Of a stretch of DNA of 64,000 nucleotides, positions 37,917 through 49,369 are shown piece after piece. The number at the start of each line of letters is the position of its first letter. The stretch's first letter is position 1. The notes under the pieces were generated by a model that worked only from the letters and a program-made list of their open reading frames with translations, was not told where the DNA came from and did no database searches. The position numbers and the translations under genes were made by a program. Source of the DNA: Rhodanobacter sp. C05 (lineage in GTDB: Bacteria > Pseudomonadota > Gammaproteobacteria > Xanthomonadales > Rhodanobacteraceae); contig NZ_MUNQ01000007.1 in assembly GCF_002001165.1 (NCBI RefSeq), positions 62,001 through 126,000 on the forward strand. The letters are read 5' to 3'.

Positions 37917-39743
37917 ATGTCCATCGAAAAACTGCGCAATATTGCCATCGTCGCCCATGTCGACCACGGCAAGACCACCCTCGTCGATTGTCTGCTCAAG
38001 CAGTCCGGCACGCTCAACGAGCGCACCGTGCTGGCCGAACGCGTGATGGACTCGAACGATCAGGAAAAGGAACGCGGCATCACCATCCTGGCCAAGAACA
38101 CTGCCATTACCTGGCAGGGCAACCGCATCAACATCGTCGACACGCCGGGACATGCGGACTTCGGCGGTGAAGTGGAACGTGTGCTGTCGATGGTCGATTC
38201 AGTGCTGATCCTGGTCGACGCGATGGACGGCCCGATGCCGCAGACCCGCTTCGTGACGCAGAAGGCGTTCGCGATGGGCTTCAAGCCGATCGTGGTGATC
38301 AACAAGGTCGATCGTCCGGGCGCCCGTCCGGAATGGGTGGTCGAACAGGTGTGGGATCTGTTCGATCGTCTGGGCGCCACACCGGAGCAGATGGACTTTC
38401 CGATCGTCTACGCCTCGGCGCTGAACGGCTATGCCGGTCTCAACGATGACGTGCGCGAAGGCGACATGACCCCGCTGTACGAAGCGATCATGCAGCACGT
38501 GAGCAAGCCGGACGTCGATCCGGATGGCCCGTTCCAGATGCGGATCAGCCAGCTGGACTACAACAACTTCGTCGGCGTGATCGGCATTGGCCGCATCCAG
38601 CGCGGCATCTTGAAGAAGGGCATGCCGGTCGCGATCGTCGATCGCGAAGGCAAGAAACGCCAGGGCAAGGTGATGCAGGTGCTGGGCTTCCTCGGCCTGG
38701 AACGGATCGAGCAGGACAGCGCCGAGGCCGGCGACATCGTCGCGATCTCGGGTATCGCCGACCTGACCATCTCCGACACCGTCTGCGCGCTGGATACGCC
38801 TGAGGCGTTGCCCGCGTTGACCGTGGACGAGCCGACCATCTCGATGACCTTCCAGGTCAACAACTCGCCGTTCGCCGGCAACAAGGATCTTTCCGGCGGC
38901 AAGTTCCTGACCAGCCGCCAGCTGCGTGAGCGCCTGGATCGCGAACAGGTGCACAACGTGGCACTGAAGGTCGAGGAAGGTTCCGACGCCGACAAGTTCC
39001 TGGTTTCCGGCCGCGGCGAGCTGCATCTGTCGGTGCTGATCGAGAACATGCGTCGCGAAGGCTACGAGCTGGCCGTGTCGCGTGCGGAAGTGATCATCAA
39101 GGAGATCGACGGCCAGAAGATGGAGCCGATCGAGCAACTGGTGGTCGACGTGGAGGAAATCCATCAGGGCGCCGTGATGGAAAGGCTTGGCGTGCGCAAG
39201 GGCCAGCTGAAGAACATGGAGTCCGACGGCAAGGGACGCGTGCGTCTGGATTACGAGATCCCGGCGCGGGGCCTGATCGGCTTCCAGAACCAGTTCAAGA
39301 CCCTGACCCAGGGTTCGGGCCTGCTGTTCCACGTGTTCGACCATTACGGTCCGAAGGAAGACGGCCAGATCGCCAAGCGCCTCAACGGCGTGATGATCGC
39401 GAATGCTGGTGGCACCACCCCGGCCTATTCGCTCGGACCGCTGCAGGATCGCGGCAAGCTGTTCGCGGCCGAGGGCGACTCGGTGTACGAGGGCCAGCTG
39501 GTCGGCATCCACGCCAAGGACAACGACCTCACCGTCAACGTGATCAAGCCCAAGCCGCTGACCAACATGCGTGCTTCGGGCAAGGACGATGCGATCCAGC
39601 TGACCCCGGCGATCAAGTTCACGCTGGAACAGGCGCTGGACTTCATCGACGACGACGAGCTGGTCGAGATCACACCAAAGGAAATCCGCCTGCGCAAGAA
39701 GAACCTCACCGAGAACGATCGCAAGCGCGCCTCGCGCGGTTGA
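37917..39743 (+). CDS. typA: ribosome-associated GTPase TypA/BipA
   Basis: Translational GTPase needed for ribosome assembly and growth under cold or stress. 608 residues, the family length. G-domain motifs are [15 protein letters not shown] (G1), [14 protein letters not shown] (G2), [17 protein letters not shown] (G3), [13 protein letters not shown] (G4) and [10 protein letters not shown] (G5). The BipA-specific C-terminal domain has [19 protein letters not shown] and [18 protein letters not shown]. The start at 37917 gives [19 protein letters not shown]. Confidence 0.97.
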   Translation: MSIEKLRNIAIVAHVDHGKTTLVDCLLKQSGTLNERTVLAERVMDSNDQEKERGITILAKNTAITWQGNRINIVDTPGHADFGGEVERVLSMVDSVLILVDAMDGPMPQTRFVTQKAFAMGFKPIVVINKVDRPGARPEWVVEQVWDLFDRLGATPEQMDFPIVYASALNGYAGLNDDVREGDMTPLYEAIMQHVSKPDVDPDGPFQMRISQLDYNNFVGVIGIGRIQRGILKKGMPVAIVDREGKKRQGKVMQVLGFLGLERIEQDSAEAGDIVAISGIADLTISDTVCALDTPEALPALTVDEPTISMTFQVNNSPFAGNKDLSGGKFLTSRQLRERLDREQVHNVALKVEEGSDADKFLVSGRGELHLSVLIENMRREGYELAVSRAEVIIKEIDGQKMEPIEQLVVDVEEIHQGAVMERLGVRKGQLKNMESDGKGRVRLDYEIPARGLIGFQNQFKTLTQGSGLLFHVFDHYGPKEDGQIAKRLNGVMIANAGGTTPAYSLGPLQDRGKLFAAEGDSVYEGQLVGIHAKDNDLTVNVIKPKPLTNMRASGKDDAIQLTPAIKFTLEQALDFIDDDELVEITPKEIRLRKKNLTENDRKRASRG

Positions 39744-39765
39744 GTCATCGCCTCATGTGATTGAC

Positions 39766-39792
39766 AGAAGGCCGCCGCAAGGCGGCCTTCTG
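39766..39792. terminator. bidirectional terminator
   Basis: Arms AGAAGGCCGCC and GGCGGCCTTCT around a GCAA loop, between the convergent typA and LysR-type regulator genes. Confidence 0.8.
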
Positions 39793-39800
39793 CTGTGTGG

Positions 39801-40751
39801 TCATGGCGCAGCGTTTTTTGTCTTCACACCCATCACGCGCAGACCCGGTCGCTGCCGGGCCAGCTTGCGCAGCAATTCGGCAAACGCCTGCAGATCGTCG
39901 TGCCACGGCGAGGCGTCACGCCAGTACAACGCGATCTCCCGACCCAGCGCCTGCCCCTTCAGCTTGGCCAGCACGATGTTCGGCATCGAGGCCAGCCGCT
40001 CGTGCGCCAGCGTCGGTACCAACGCGTAGCCACCGCGCAGACTGACCAGGGCGGCGAGGCTTTCCAGGCTGACATCCTGCACGTGGCCATGCTCGCTGCC
40101 ATCGCCGTCGAGCCCATCCGCATGGCTCTCGGCCATCAAGGTCGCCTCGGCCGGATCGAGCTGATCCAGCGCGATGCTGCTCTGGTCGGCCAAGGGATGA
40201 TCGGCACGCAGCATCAGCTCCCACGGCTCGGCGAACAACAGTCGCATCCCGATGCCGTTGACCGCCGGCGTCGGCGGTGCCAGCACCGCATCGAGCTCGC
40301 CTTCGTGCAGGCGGCGCAGCAGGCCACGCGGCTTGCCCTCGGAAATACCGAGCCGCGCACCCGGGAAATGCTGGGGGAACGGCGCGATCAGATGCGGCAG
40401 CAGATACGGCCCCAGCGACGCCGGCACGCCGAGTCGCAATTCGCCACCGAAGGCGACCGCACCGGCACGGGCGACCTGCTGCAGGTGCTCGCCCGCGGCG
40501 AGCACGGCGTCGATCTGCTGCAACAGCCGCTGTCCACCGGCGGTCGGCACGATGCGGCGACCGCCACGCTCGAACAGCGGTGCGCCCAGCGCCTGCTCGA
40601 CCTTCTGCACCTGATGCGACAGTCCGGACGGGCTGATGTGCATGGCCCGCGCCGCGCTGTTGAAACTGCCATGCCGATGCACCGCCTGCACCAGCGCGAG
40701 GTCGCGCAGCGAGACGGCGGCGAGGGCCATCGAAATCATCGAATGCTGCAT
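39801..40751 (-). CDS. LysR-family regulator, OxyR-like without cysteines
   Basis: About 316 residues. The N-terminal winged helix is LRDLALVQAVHRHGSFNSAA with HISPSGLSHQVQKVEQALG. The effector domain follows the OxyR pattern (LLRRLHEGELDAVL, FAEPWELMLRADHPLA, SLESLAALVSLRGGYALVP). The segment that holds the peroxide-sensing cysteine in OxyR reads LMAESHADGLDGDGSEHG here, and the whole protein lacks cysteine, so direct thiol sensing is excluded. Divergent from acnA (258 bases), the likely target. The start is uncertain among ATGs at 40751, 40739 and 40730. Confidence 0.88.
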   Translation of the reverse strand: MQHSMISMALAAVSLRDLALVQAVHRHGSFNSAARAMHISPSGLSHQVQKVEQALGAPLFERGGRRIVPTAGGQRLLQQIDAVLAAGEHLQQVARAGAVAFGGELRLGVPASLGPYLLPHLIAPFPQHFPGARLGISEGKPRGLLRRLHEGELDAVLAPPTPAVNGIGMRLLFAEPWELMLRADHPLADQSSIALDQLDPAEATLMAESHADGLDGDGSEHGHVQDVSLESLAALVSLRGGYALVPTLAHERLASMPNIVLAKLKGQALGREIALYWRDASPWHDDLQAFAELLRKLARQRPGLRVMGVKTKNAAP

Positions 40752-41009
40752 GTCATCAAATACGTTTGTGCATAACGAACCCTGCGCCCATGCTAGGCGG
40801 CGAACCAGCACCGTAACCGCCCAAGCCCATGCCGCAGTCTACCTGCCCGAACCGATGCCACCACAAGGCTCGCGCATGCAGCTGGAGCCGGCTGACCGGT
40901 TAGCGACTGCTCCGTGTTTGCGCGATAATTGCGGTCTTTGCCGGTCTGGCAAGCACGCCCTTCGTTGCCCTCCCCATCCCAGCCGCAGGATCCAGCCAGG
41001 AGTTTTCCC

Positions 41010-43760
<2,751 letters not shown>

Positions 43761-43786
43761 GTTTCAGCGTGACCTGGTGACACACA

Positions 43787-43816
43787 AAACCGCCCCGGAT
43801 CCGGGGCGGTTTTTTT
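43787..43816 (+). terminator. acnA terminator
   Basis: Self-complementary stem (arms ACCGCCCCGG and CCGGGGCGGT, GATC-type core) followed by seven T residues and preceded by an A-run. It also suits the convergent lipoprotein gene. Confidence 0.9.
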
Positions 43817-43829
43817 ATGGGCTGGCCAA

Positions 43830-44276
43830 CTACATCGAATGCTTCCAGCTCGCCGTATAACAGCGCCACTGGCCATCGTCCTTGCGCCACGCGGACTCGA
43901 CCTGGTAGACACCCATCTGATCGGGCAACAGATGACTGCCGCTGGTTAGAGTGACTGTGAACGTGGCCACCATCCGCTCGCCGCGATGCTCGAGCGTGAC
44001 CGGCCCCGTCGTTACACCAATATGCTCGCCACGCAGGGCGATCAGCCTGACCATGTTCGCCAGGGCGCGACGATCAAGTTCGCCCTGGTTGCCGTCGAAA
44101 TCGTCGCTGAGCGGCGCAACAACGTCGCTCGCCGCATTCGATTCGGCAGCATGCGCGATCGAGGCAATCGCTTCACGCACCTGTGCTTCGTCCGGCGTGC
44201 GACGGCACCCCCACAACGCTGTCGCGCACAGCACGAGAACGATCCACAGGCAAGCAGCTTTTCTCAATCGGTTCAT
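43830..44276 (-). CDS. lipoprotein of unknown function
   Basis: 148-residue protein with a basic N-terminus, a hydrophobic helix (ACLWIVLVLCATALWGC) and a lipobox-like LWGC with Cys24. The mature domain (TPDEAQVREAIASIAHAAES, then VTTGPVTLEHRGERMVATFTVTL and a final WRKDDGQWRCYTASWK) has the helix-then-sheet layout of NTF2-like/SnoaL folds. Family assignment is tentative and function unknown. The ATG at 44276 is chosen because the upstream in-frame codons delay the signal peptide by 31 residues. Confidence 0.75.
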   Translation of the reverse strand: MNRLRKAACLWIVLVLCATALWGCRRTPDEAQVREAIASIAHAAESNAASDVVAPLSDDFDGNQGELDRRALANMVRLIALRGEHIGVTTGPVTLEHRGERMVATFTVTLTSGSHLLPDQMGVYQVESAWRKDDGQWRCYTASWKHSM

Positions 44277-44419
44277 GGGCGGAAACTCGATGCAGTGCGG
44301 CTTGCCGCTATACGCAGGCGTATGCTCCAATGAACAATGCGTCTGGCGCATGATGGATGCTGCGGTCATCCTGAAACCATCATCGACCTGCGGTCATCGA
44401 CAACACAGGGAACCCTAGC

Positions 44420-46099
44420 ATGAGCAACGAACGTCCGTGGCTGGATCACTATCCGACAGGCGTGCCCAGCCAGATTGACGTCAATACCTATGCCTCGGTA
44501 CCAGCCGTCCTCGAGGAAGCGTTCGGCCACTTTCGCGAACGACCGGCCTTTGCGAATTTCGGCCATAAGCTGACCTACGGGCAGATCGACGAGATGAGCC
44601 GTCAGTTCGCCGGCTATCTCACCGGCGAGCTCAAGCTCGGCAAGGGCGATCGCATCGCGATCATGATGCCGAACGTGCTGCAGTATCCGATCGCGCTGTT
44701 CGGTGCGCTGCGTGCCGGTCTGGTCGTGGTCAACACCAACCCGATGTACACCGCGCGCGAACTCAAGCACCAACTGGAGGATGCCGGCGCCAAGGCCATC
44801 GTGGTGCTGGACAACTTTGCCGCGACCCTGCAGCAGATCGTCGCCGACACCCACGTGGAGCACATCGTCACCACCGGTATTGGCGACCTGCTCGGTCCGA
44901 AGGGTGTGCTGATCAACTTCGCGCTCAAGCACGTCAAGAAGATGGTGCCCGCGTTCGACCTGCCGCAGGCCGTGCGTTTTCGCGATGCACTGACGCGCGG
45001 CGCACCGCATCCGCTGCAACCGGTAACCCTGGACCACGACGACATCGCCTTCCTGCAGTACACCGGCGGCACCACGGGTGTGGCCAAGGGCGCGATGCTG
45101 ACCCACGGCAACATGATCGCGAACATGCTGCAGGCCGGCGCCTGGGTCGGCACAAATGCCAAGCCCGGCGAAGAAGTGATCATCACCGCGCTGCCGCTGT
45201 ATCACATCTTTTCGCTGTGCGCGAACGGGCTGGTCTTCACCCGCCTGGGTGGCCTGAACTGGCTGATCACCAACCCACGCGACATGCCCGGCTTCGTCAA
45301 GGAACTGAAGCAGTCCGGCTTCACCGCACTGACCGGCGTCAACACGCTGTTCAACGGTTTGCTCAATACACCAGGCTTTGCCGAACTGGATTTCTCGAAG
45401 TTGCACCTGACTCTGGGCGGTGGCATGGCCGTGCAGCGCGCGGTGGCTGACCGCTGGAAGAAAGTCACCGGCTGCACTCTCGCCGAAGCGTACGGACTGA
45501 CCGAGACCTCGCCAGCGGTGTGCATCAATCCGCTGGATATAAAGGAATACAACGCCTCGATCGGCCTGCCCGTACCATCCACTGATGTGGCGATCTGGTC
45601 GGAGGAGGGACACCCTCTTCCGACTGGTGAAGTGGGCGAACTGATGGTGCGCGGCCCGCAAGTCATGAAGGGTTACTGGCAGCGTGAGGACGAGACCATC
45701 AAGGTACTCGGCCCCGATGGCTGGTTGCATACCGGCGACATCGCGAAGATGGACGAAAACGGCTACTTCTATATCGTCGACCGCAAGAAGGACATGATCC
45801 TGGTGTCCGGCTTCAACGTGTACCCGAACGAGGTCGAAGACGCCGTGATGCAGCACCCCGGTGTACTCGAAGTGGCGGCCGTCGGCGTACCGGACGAGCA
45901 TTCCGGCGAAGTGGTGAAACTGTTCGTGGTACGCAAGGACCCGAACCTGACCGAAGAGGCGCTCAGGCAGTTCTGCCGCGAGAACCTCACCGGCTACAAG
46001 CGGCCCAAGTTCATCGAATTCCGCGACGCACTGCCCAAGAGCAATGTGGGCAAGATCCTTCGCCGCGAACTGCGCGATGAGAAGAAAGCCGCGACCTGA
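44420..46099 (+). CDS. fadD: long-chain-fatty-acid-CoA ligase
   Basis: Acyl-CoA synthetase that activates fatty acids through acyl-AMP for beta-oxidation or lipid synthesis. 559 residues (E. coli FadD 561). The ATP/AMP motif is LQYTGGTTGVAKGAMLTHGN, followed by YGLTETSPAVCINP. The fatty-acyl-CoA-synthetase signature includes GWLHTGDIAKMDENGYFYIV and DRKKDMILVSGFNVYPNEVE. The catalytic lysine is in SNVGKILRRELRDE. Monocistronic, with its own terminator. Confidence 0.95.
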   Translation: MSNERPWLDHYPTGVPSQIDVNTYASVPAVLEEAFGHFRERPAFANFGHKLTYGQIDEMSRQFAGYLTGELKLGKGDRIAIMMPNVLQYPIALFGALRAGLVVVNTNPMYTARELKHQLEDAGAKAIVVLDNFAATLQQIVADTHVEHIVTTGIGDLLGPKGVLINFALKHVKKMVPAFDLPQAVRFRDALTRGAPHPLQPVTLDHDDIAFLQYTGGTTGVAKGAMLTHGNMIANMLQAGAWVGTNAKPGEEVIITALPLYHIFSLCANGLVFTRLGGLNWLITNPRDMPGFVKELKQSGFTALTGVNTLFNGLLNTPGFAELDFSKLHLTLGGGMAVQRAVADRWKKVTGCTLAEAYGLTETSPAVCINPLDIKEYNASIGLPVPSTDVAIWSEEGHPLPTGEVGELMVRGPQVMKGYWQREDETIKVLGPDGWLHTGDIAKMDENGYFYIVDRKKDMILVSGFNVYPNEVEDAVMQHPGVLEVAAVGVPDEHSGEVVKLFVVRKDPNLTEEALRQFCRENLTGYKRPKFIEFRDALPKSNVGKILRRELRDEKKAAT

Positions 46100-46104
46100 A
46101 ATGA

Positions 46105-46130
46105 CAACGCCCGCTTGAGGCGGGCGTTCT
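46105..46130. terminator. bidirectional terminator
   Basis: Arms AACGCCCGC and GCGGGCGTT around TTGAG, between the convergent fadD and PilZ genes. Confidence 0.82.
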
Positions 46131-46152
46131 CGCTGCAACAACAGCCTGGGAC

Positions 46153-46527
46153 TCAGTTGTCCTTCCAGTACTCCAGGATGTCGGCGTAACCGCCCAGCAG
46201 GTTCCACAACGGAACCTGTTTGTCCTCGGGGATCCGGCTGTAGGAAAAGCCGATGTGGTGATCGGAGATGCGTGCGACCGCAGCCTCCAGATGGATGTGC
46301 AGGTTGTGCCCGAAGATCATGTCGAGCACCCAGCGCTGACCTACTTCGCCAGCCCAGCCCAATGGGCGCCGCAACAATGCGCCGGTAGCCGAGATGTCGA
46401 CCAGTTCCGTCGGATGCGACTCGCCATTGCGGCTCATCAGCACCGTCGTCGCGATCTGCATGCGCGCTGGACGCAGCTGCTCCGGAAGGTTGTCACCTTG
46501 CACATTCTTGTCGGTCGTCATCGTCAT
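46153..46527 (-). CDS. PilZ-domain protein
   Basis: 124-residue single-domain PilZ-type protein. The second c-di-GMP-binding element (D/N)xSxxG is present as LVDISATGALLRRPLGW. The first element is only partly conserved (QLRPARMQI in place of the usual RxxxR), so c-di-GMP binding is probable but not certain. Starts at ATG 46527 or 46521 are both possible. Confidence 0.82.
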   Translation of the reverse strand: MTMTTDKNVQGDNLPEQLRPARMQIATTVLMSRNGESHPTELVDISATGALLRRPLGWAGEVGQRWVLDMIFGHNLHIHLEAAVARISDHHIGFSYSRIPEDKQVPLWNLLGGYADILEYWKDN

Positions 46528-47540
46528 CCCATTGCTCTTGTGTGCACGCCTGCCGCTGGCCAAGACACCGTCCCACACATCCGCCTTACCTTGCTTGATT
46601 GTTCCGGTTCGTCACCCGACACCCCATTGAATCTCCGAGCAACGGTACCGAATTGTTTCCAGTCCAAAATAAGCAACTAATATGCCATTCCATCAAATTT
46701 GGTATCTGCATATGAGCAGACTAATCCTTTCGCTGCGATACCAGCGTTTTGCGCATGGCCCGAGTTCTTGAGTTCCGAAGGCCCCGGCTGTATCACGAAC
46801 ATTTTGAAGCCAATTGACGATGGATCAATGCTCATTCCCTGATCACGGCCTGCCATCCAGGCATGCCACACCGACAGCACGAGAATGCATGCTCCGTAAC
46901 GGACCGACGCATTAGGTCACATGCCGCCCCACATCGACGATACCTGCAGGTCAGACGACATCATTGACACGGAGGCCTGACTGGCCAATCCCATATTGTG
47001 CCTGCGCCGACACTGCCATGCAGCCTGACGGCGCACAGAATCGGCGTGCATTGATCGGATCCTGTAACCGACTGAACATCGATGCCCCTGCACTGCTGGA
47101 CTTGTCGCCGGGTAGCCGCTACTCTTTGTCCACGCGTAGTCTCATCCAGAATGCTTGCCGATTACTGTCGGCAGCCGGTGAGTCTTCACCCGATAGCTCT
47201 GAAACCGACCGCTGAAGAGTCATTGGCGTCATTGTTCGCCATCTCTGACCTGCACCTTTGCCGTGGCTGACAACCCGGGACCGGCGCAAAGTGATCACCG
47301 ACGACCCGCCTGACCGAACCACCTGTGCGTGGCTTCATCATGCCCGTCGCGACGATGGCGCCCAGTGCGCCTCGGCGGAAGATGTGAAAGACCGCAGCAC
47401 CCTTAGCCGCACCTTGGGAACGCCGCCTTACCGCTGCATTCCGAGTACGGATGTTCCATGGGTCACGCCAGCGCATGGAATGGTTCCGAACGTGTTGAAC
47501 GCACTGCCAGCCGCTGAAGGCGGCCCAACGACATGTATTG
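46528..47540. other. about 1 kb with no credible gene
   Basis: Between the PilZ start and scpA. The first 350 bases (46580-46930) are clearly more A/T-rich than the rest of the window. The remainder has average composition, but every frame is interrupted or shows no coding-like residue pattern. A minus-strand frame from a GTG at 46880 (67 codons, start LSVWHAWMAGRDQGM) follows a hydrophobic run and is the only weak candidate. No trpS or other usual scpA neighbour is present. It may hold promoters, an unrecognised small RNA or a decayed gene. Confidence 0.5.
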
Positions 47541-48473
47541 ATGAGCACTGAGCCAGTCGAGCCCGAGAGCCTGGTCACCGCACCGCAGGGGGCGTTTGCA
47601 TCGGTACCACAGCAGCAGGAAATGCCGCTGGCCATCGTGCGCGGCCAGCCGATGCTGCAGATGCCGCAGGATCTGTACATCCCGCCGGATGCACTCGAGG
47701 TCATTCTGGAGTCGTTCGAGGGGCCGCTGGACCTGCTGCTGTATCTGATCCGTCGGCAGAATCTGGACATTCTGGACATTCCGGTCGCCGAGATCACCCG
47801 GCAGTACATGACCTACATCGAGCTGATGCGCGATGTGATGAGACTGGAGCTGGCCGCCGAATATCTGCTGATGGCTGCGATCCTGGCCGAGATCAAGTCG
47901 CGGCTGCTGCTGCCGCGACCGCCGGTCGAGGAAGGACTGGAGGAAGACCCCCGCGCCGAGCTGGTGCGACGTCTGCAGGAGTACGAACGGTTCAAGCGGG
48001 CGGCGGAAGACATCGAGGCGCTGCCTCGGCTGGAGCGCGACACCGCGGTGGTGCATGCCGAGGTGGGCGAACGCAATGTGATCAAGTTGCCGCCGCCACT
48101 GGATTTGACCGAGTTGCTGCTGGCTCTGAAGGACGTGATGCATCGGGCCGAGCTGTTCGGTCATCACGCGATCAAGCGCGAGACACTCAGTGTGCGCCAG
48201 CGCATGGGCGAACTGCTGAGCCGGCTCGACGACGACAGCTTCCACCGTTTCGAAAGCCTGTTCGATCCCGGCGAAGGTCGCCTCGGCGTGGTGGTGACCT
48301 TTCTGGCGATGCTGGAACTGGCCAAGGAAATGCTGGTGGAAATCATCCAGGAAGAGCCGCTGGCGGCGATCTATGTCAAGGCCAAGGCGCACCACACCGA
48401 TGCATTCGCCGACACCGCAGCAGACGACGAACAACCGGGCGAGTCGGCACTGATCGAATCGTCCAACGAATGA
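47541..48473 (+). CDS. scpA: segregation and condensation protein ScpA
   Basis: Kleisin subunit of the SMC-ScpAB condensin that compacts and segregates chromosomes. 310 residues. The N-terminal SMC-head-binding part is FEGPLDLLLYLIRRQNLDIL, followed by AAEYLLMAAILAEIKSRLLL. The C-terminal winged helix has TFLAMLELAKEMLVEIIQEE. It carries an extra N-terminal extension of about 55 residues compared with Bacillus ScpA and a short acidic tail. First gene of scpA-scpB-rluB. No strong Shine-Dalgarno before the ATG at 47541. Confidence 0.95.
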   Translation: MSTEPVEPESLVTAPQGAFASVPQQQEMPLAIVRGQPMLQMPQDLYIPPDALEVILESFEGPLDLLLYLIRRQNLDILDIPVAEITRQYMTYIELMRDVMRLELAAEYLLMAAILAEIKSRLLLPRPPVEEGLEEDPRAELVRRLQEYERFKRAAEDIEALPRLERDTAVVHAEVGERNVIKLPPPLDLTELLLALKDVMHRAELFGHHAIKRETLSVRQRMGELLSRLDDDSFHRFESLFDPGEGRLGVVVTFLAMLELAKEMLVEIIQEEPLAAIYVKAKAHHTDAFADTAADDEQPGESALIESSNE

Positions 48474-48508
48474 ACAACACCCACTGAATCGGCATCCGAC
48501 CCAAGGCC

Positions 48509-49369
48509 ATGCAGATCGAGCAACTCAAACCCATCATCGAGGCCGCCCTGCTGGCCTCCAGCCAGCCGATGACGGTTCATCAGCTGGGCGACTTGTTCAA
48601 CGAGACCGACGAGGTCAGTCACGCGCAGATCGCCATGGCATTGGAAACGCTGGCCAATGACTGCGATGGCCGCGGCATCGAGCTGAAGGAAGTGGCTTCC
48701 GGCTTCCGTTACCAGGTGCGCCAGGATGTGCATCCGTGGATCTCGCGGATGTGGACCGAAAAACCCAGCCGCTATTCACGTGCGCTGCTGGAAACACTGT
48801 CATTGATCGCCTATCGCCAGCCGATCACGCGTCCGGAGATCGAGCAGATCCGTGGCGTGGTGGTGTCCTCCAACATCATCAAGACGCTGGAGGAGCGCGA
48901 ATGGATCCGCGTGGTCGGTTATCGCGACGTACCCGGCAAGCCCGCACTGTTCGGCACCACCCGCATGTTTCTCGACTACTTCAACCTGAAATCGCTGGAT
49001 CAACTGCCGCCGTTATCCGAAATCCGCGATATGGAAGACCCGCAACTGCGCTTCGAGCAGGAACCGCTGCCTGCCCGCATCGTGCGCAACCTGCCGATCG
49101 ACCCGGACGACGAAGCCACGGATGATGCGGAGCCTGTGGCTGACGGCGACGAATCACACCCATCGGCAAGCACCGCAGATACCAGCGACACCCATGACAC
49201 CACAGCCGATGCTCATGCAGCGGCTGCTTCACCCGAGTCCGGCGAACATGGCTCTCAGCTGAGCCCATCCGCCGAAAACCCGACTACCACTGCCGATGAG
49301 GCAGCGAACCCCGCCGCGGACGTCGAAGCCGACGCCGCCGAGCAAGATACCGAGGAGTACCGCGCATGA
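48509..49369 (+). CDS. scpB: segregation and condensation protein ScpB
   Basis: Dimeric winged-helix partner of ScpA in the SMC complex. 286 residues. The family core covers residues 1-185 (PIIEAALLASSQPMTVHQLG, LLETLSLIAYRQPITRPEIE, VGYRDVPGKPALFGTTRMFL). A further 100-residue tail is rich in Asp, Glu, Ala, Ser and Thr (DPDDEATDDAEPVADGDE onward), acidic and presumably disordered. The stop overlaps the rluB start by 4 bases (ATGA), implying translational coupling. Confidence 0.95.
   Translation: MQIEQLKPIIEAALLASSQPMTVHQLGDLFNETDEVSHAQIAMALETLANDCDGRGIELKEVASGFRYQVRQDVHPWISRMWTEKPSRYSRALLETLSLIAYRQPITRPEIEQIRGVVVSSNIIKTLEEREWIRVVGYRDVPGKPALFGTTRMFLDYFNLKSLDQLPPLSEIRDMEDPQLRFEQEPLPARIVRNLPIDPDDEATDDAEPVADGDESHPSASTADTSDTHDTTADAHAAAASPESGEHGSQLSPSAENPTTTADEAANPAADVEADAAEQDTEEYRA

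Noticed and set aside
46677..46880. 67-codon minus-strand frame with GTG start and hydrophobic beginning
   Set aside because: Short, weak start, no family recognised; mentioned in the intergenic entry but not called as a gene.
46964..47551. Two short plus-strand frames upstream of scpA
   Set aside because: No coding-like composition, no Shine-Dalgarno and no hydrophobic or domain pattern.
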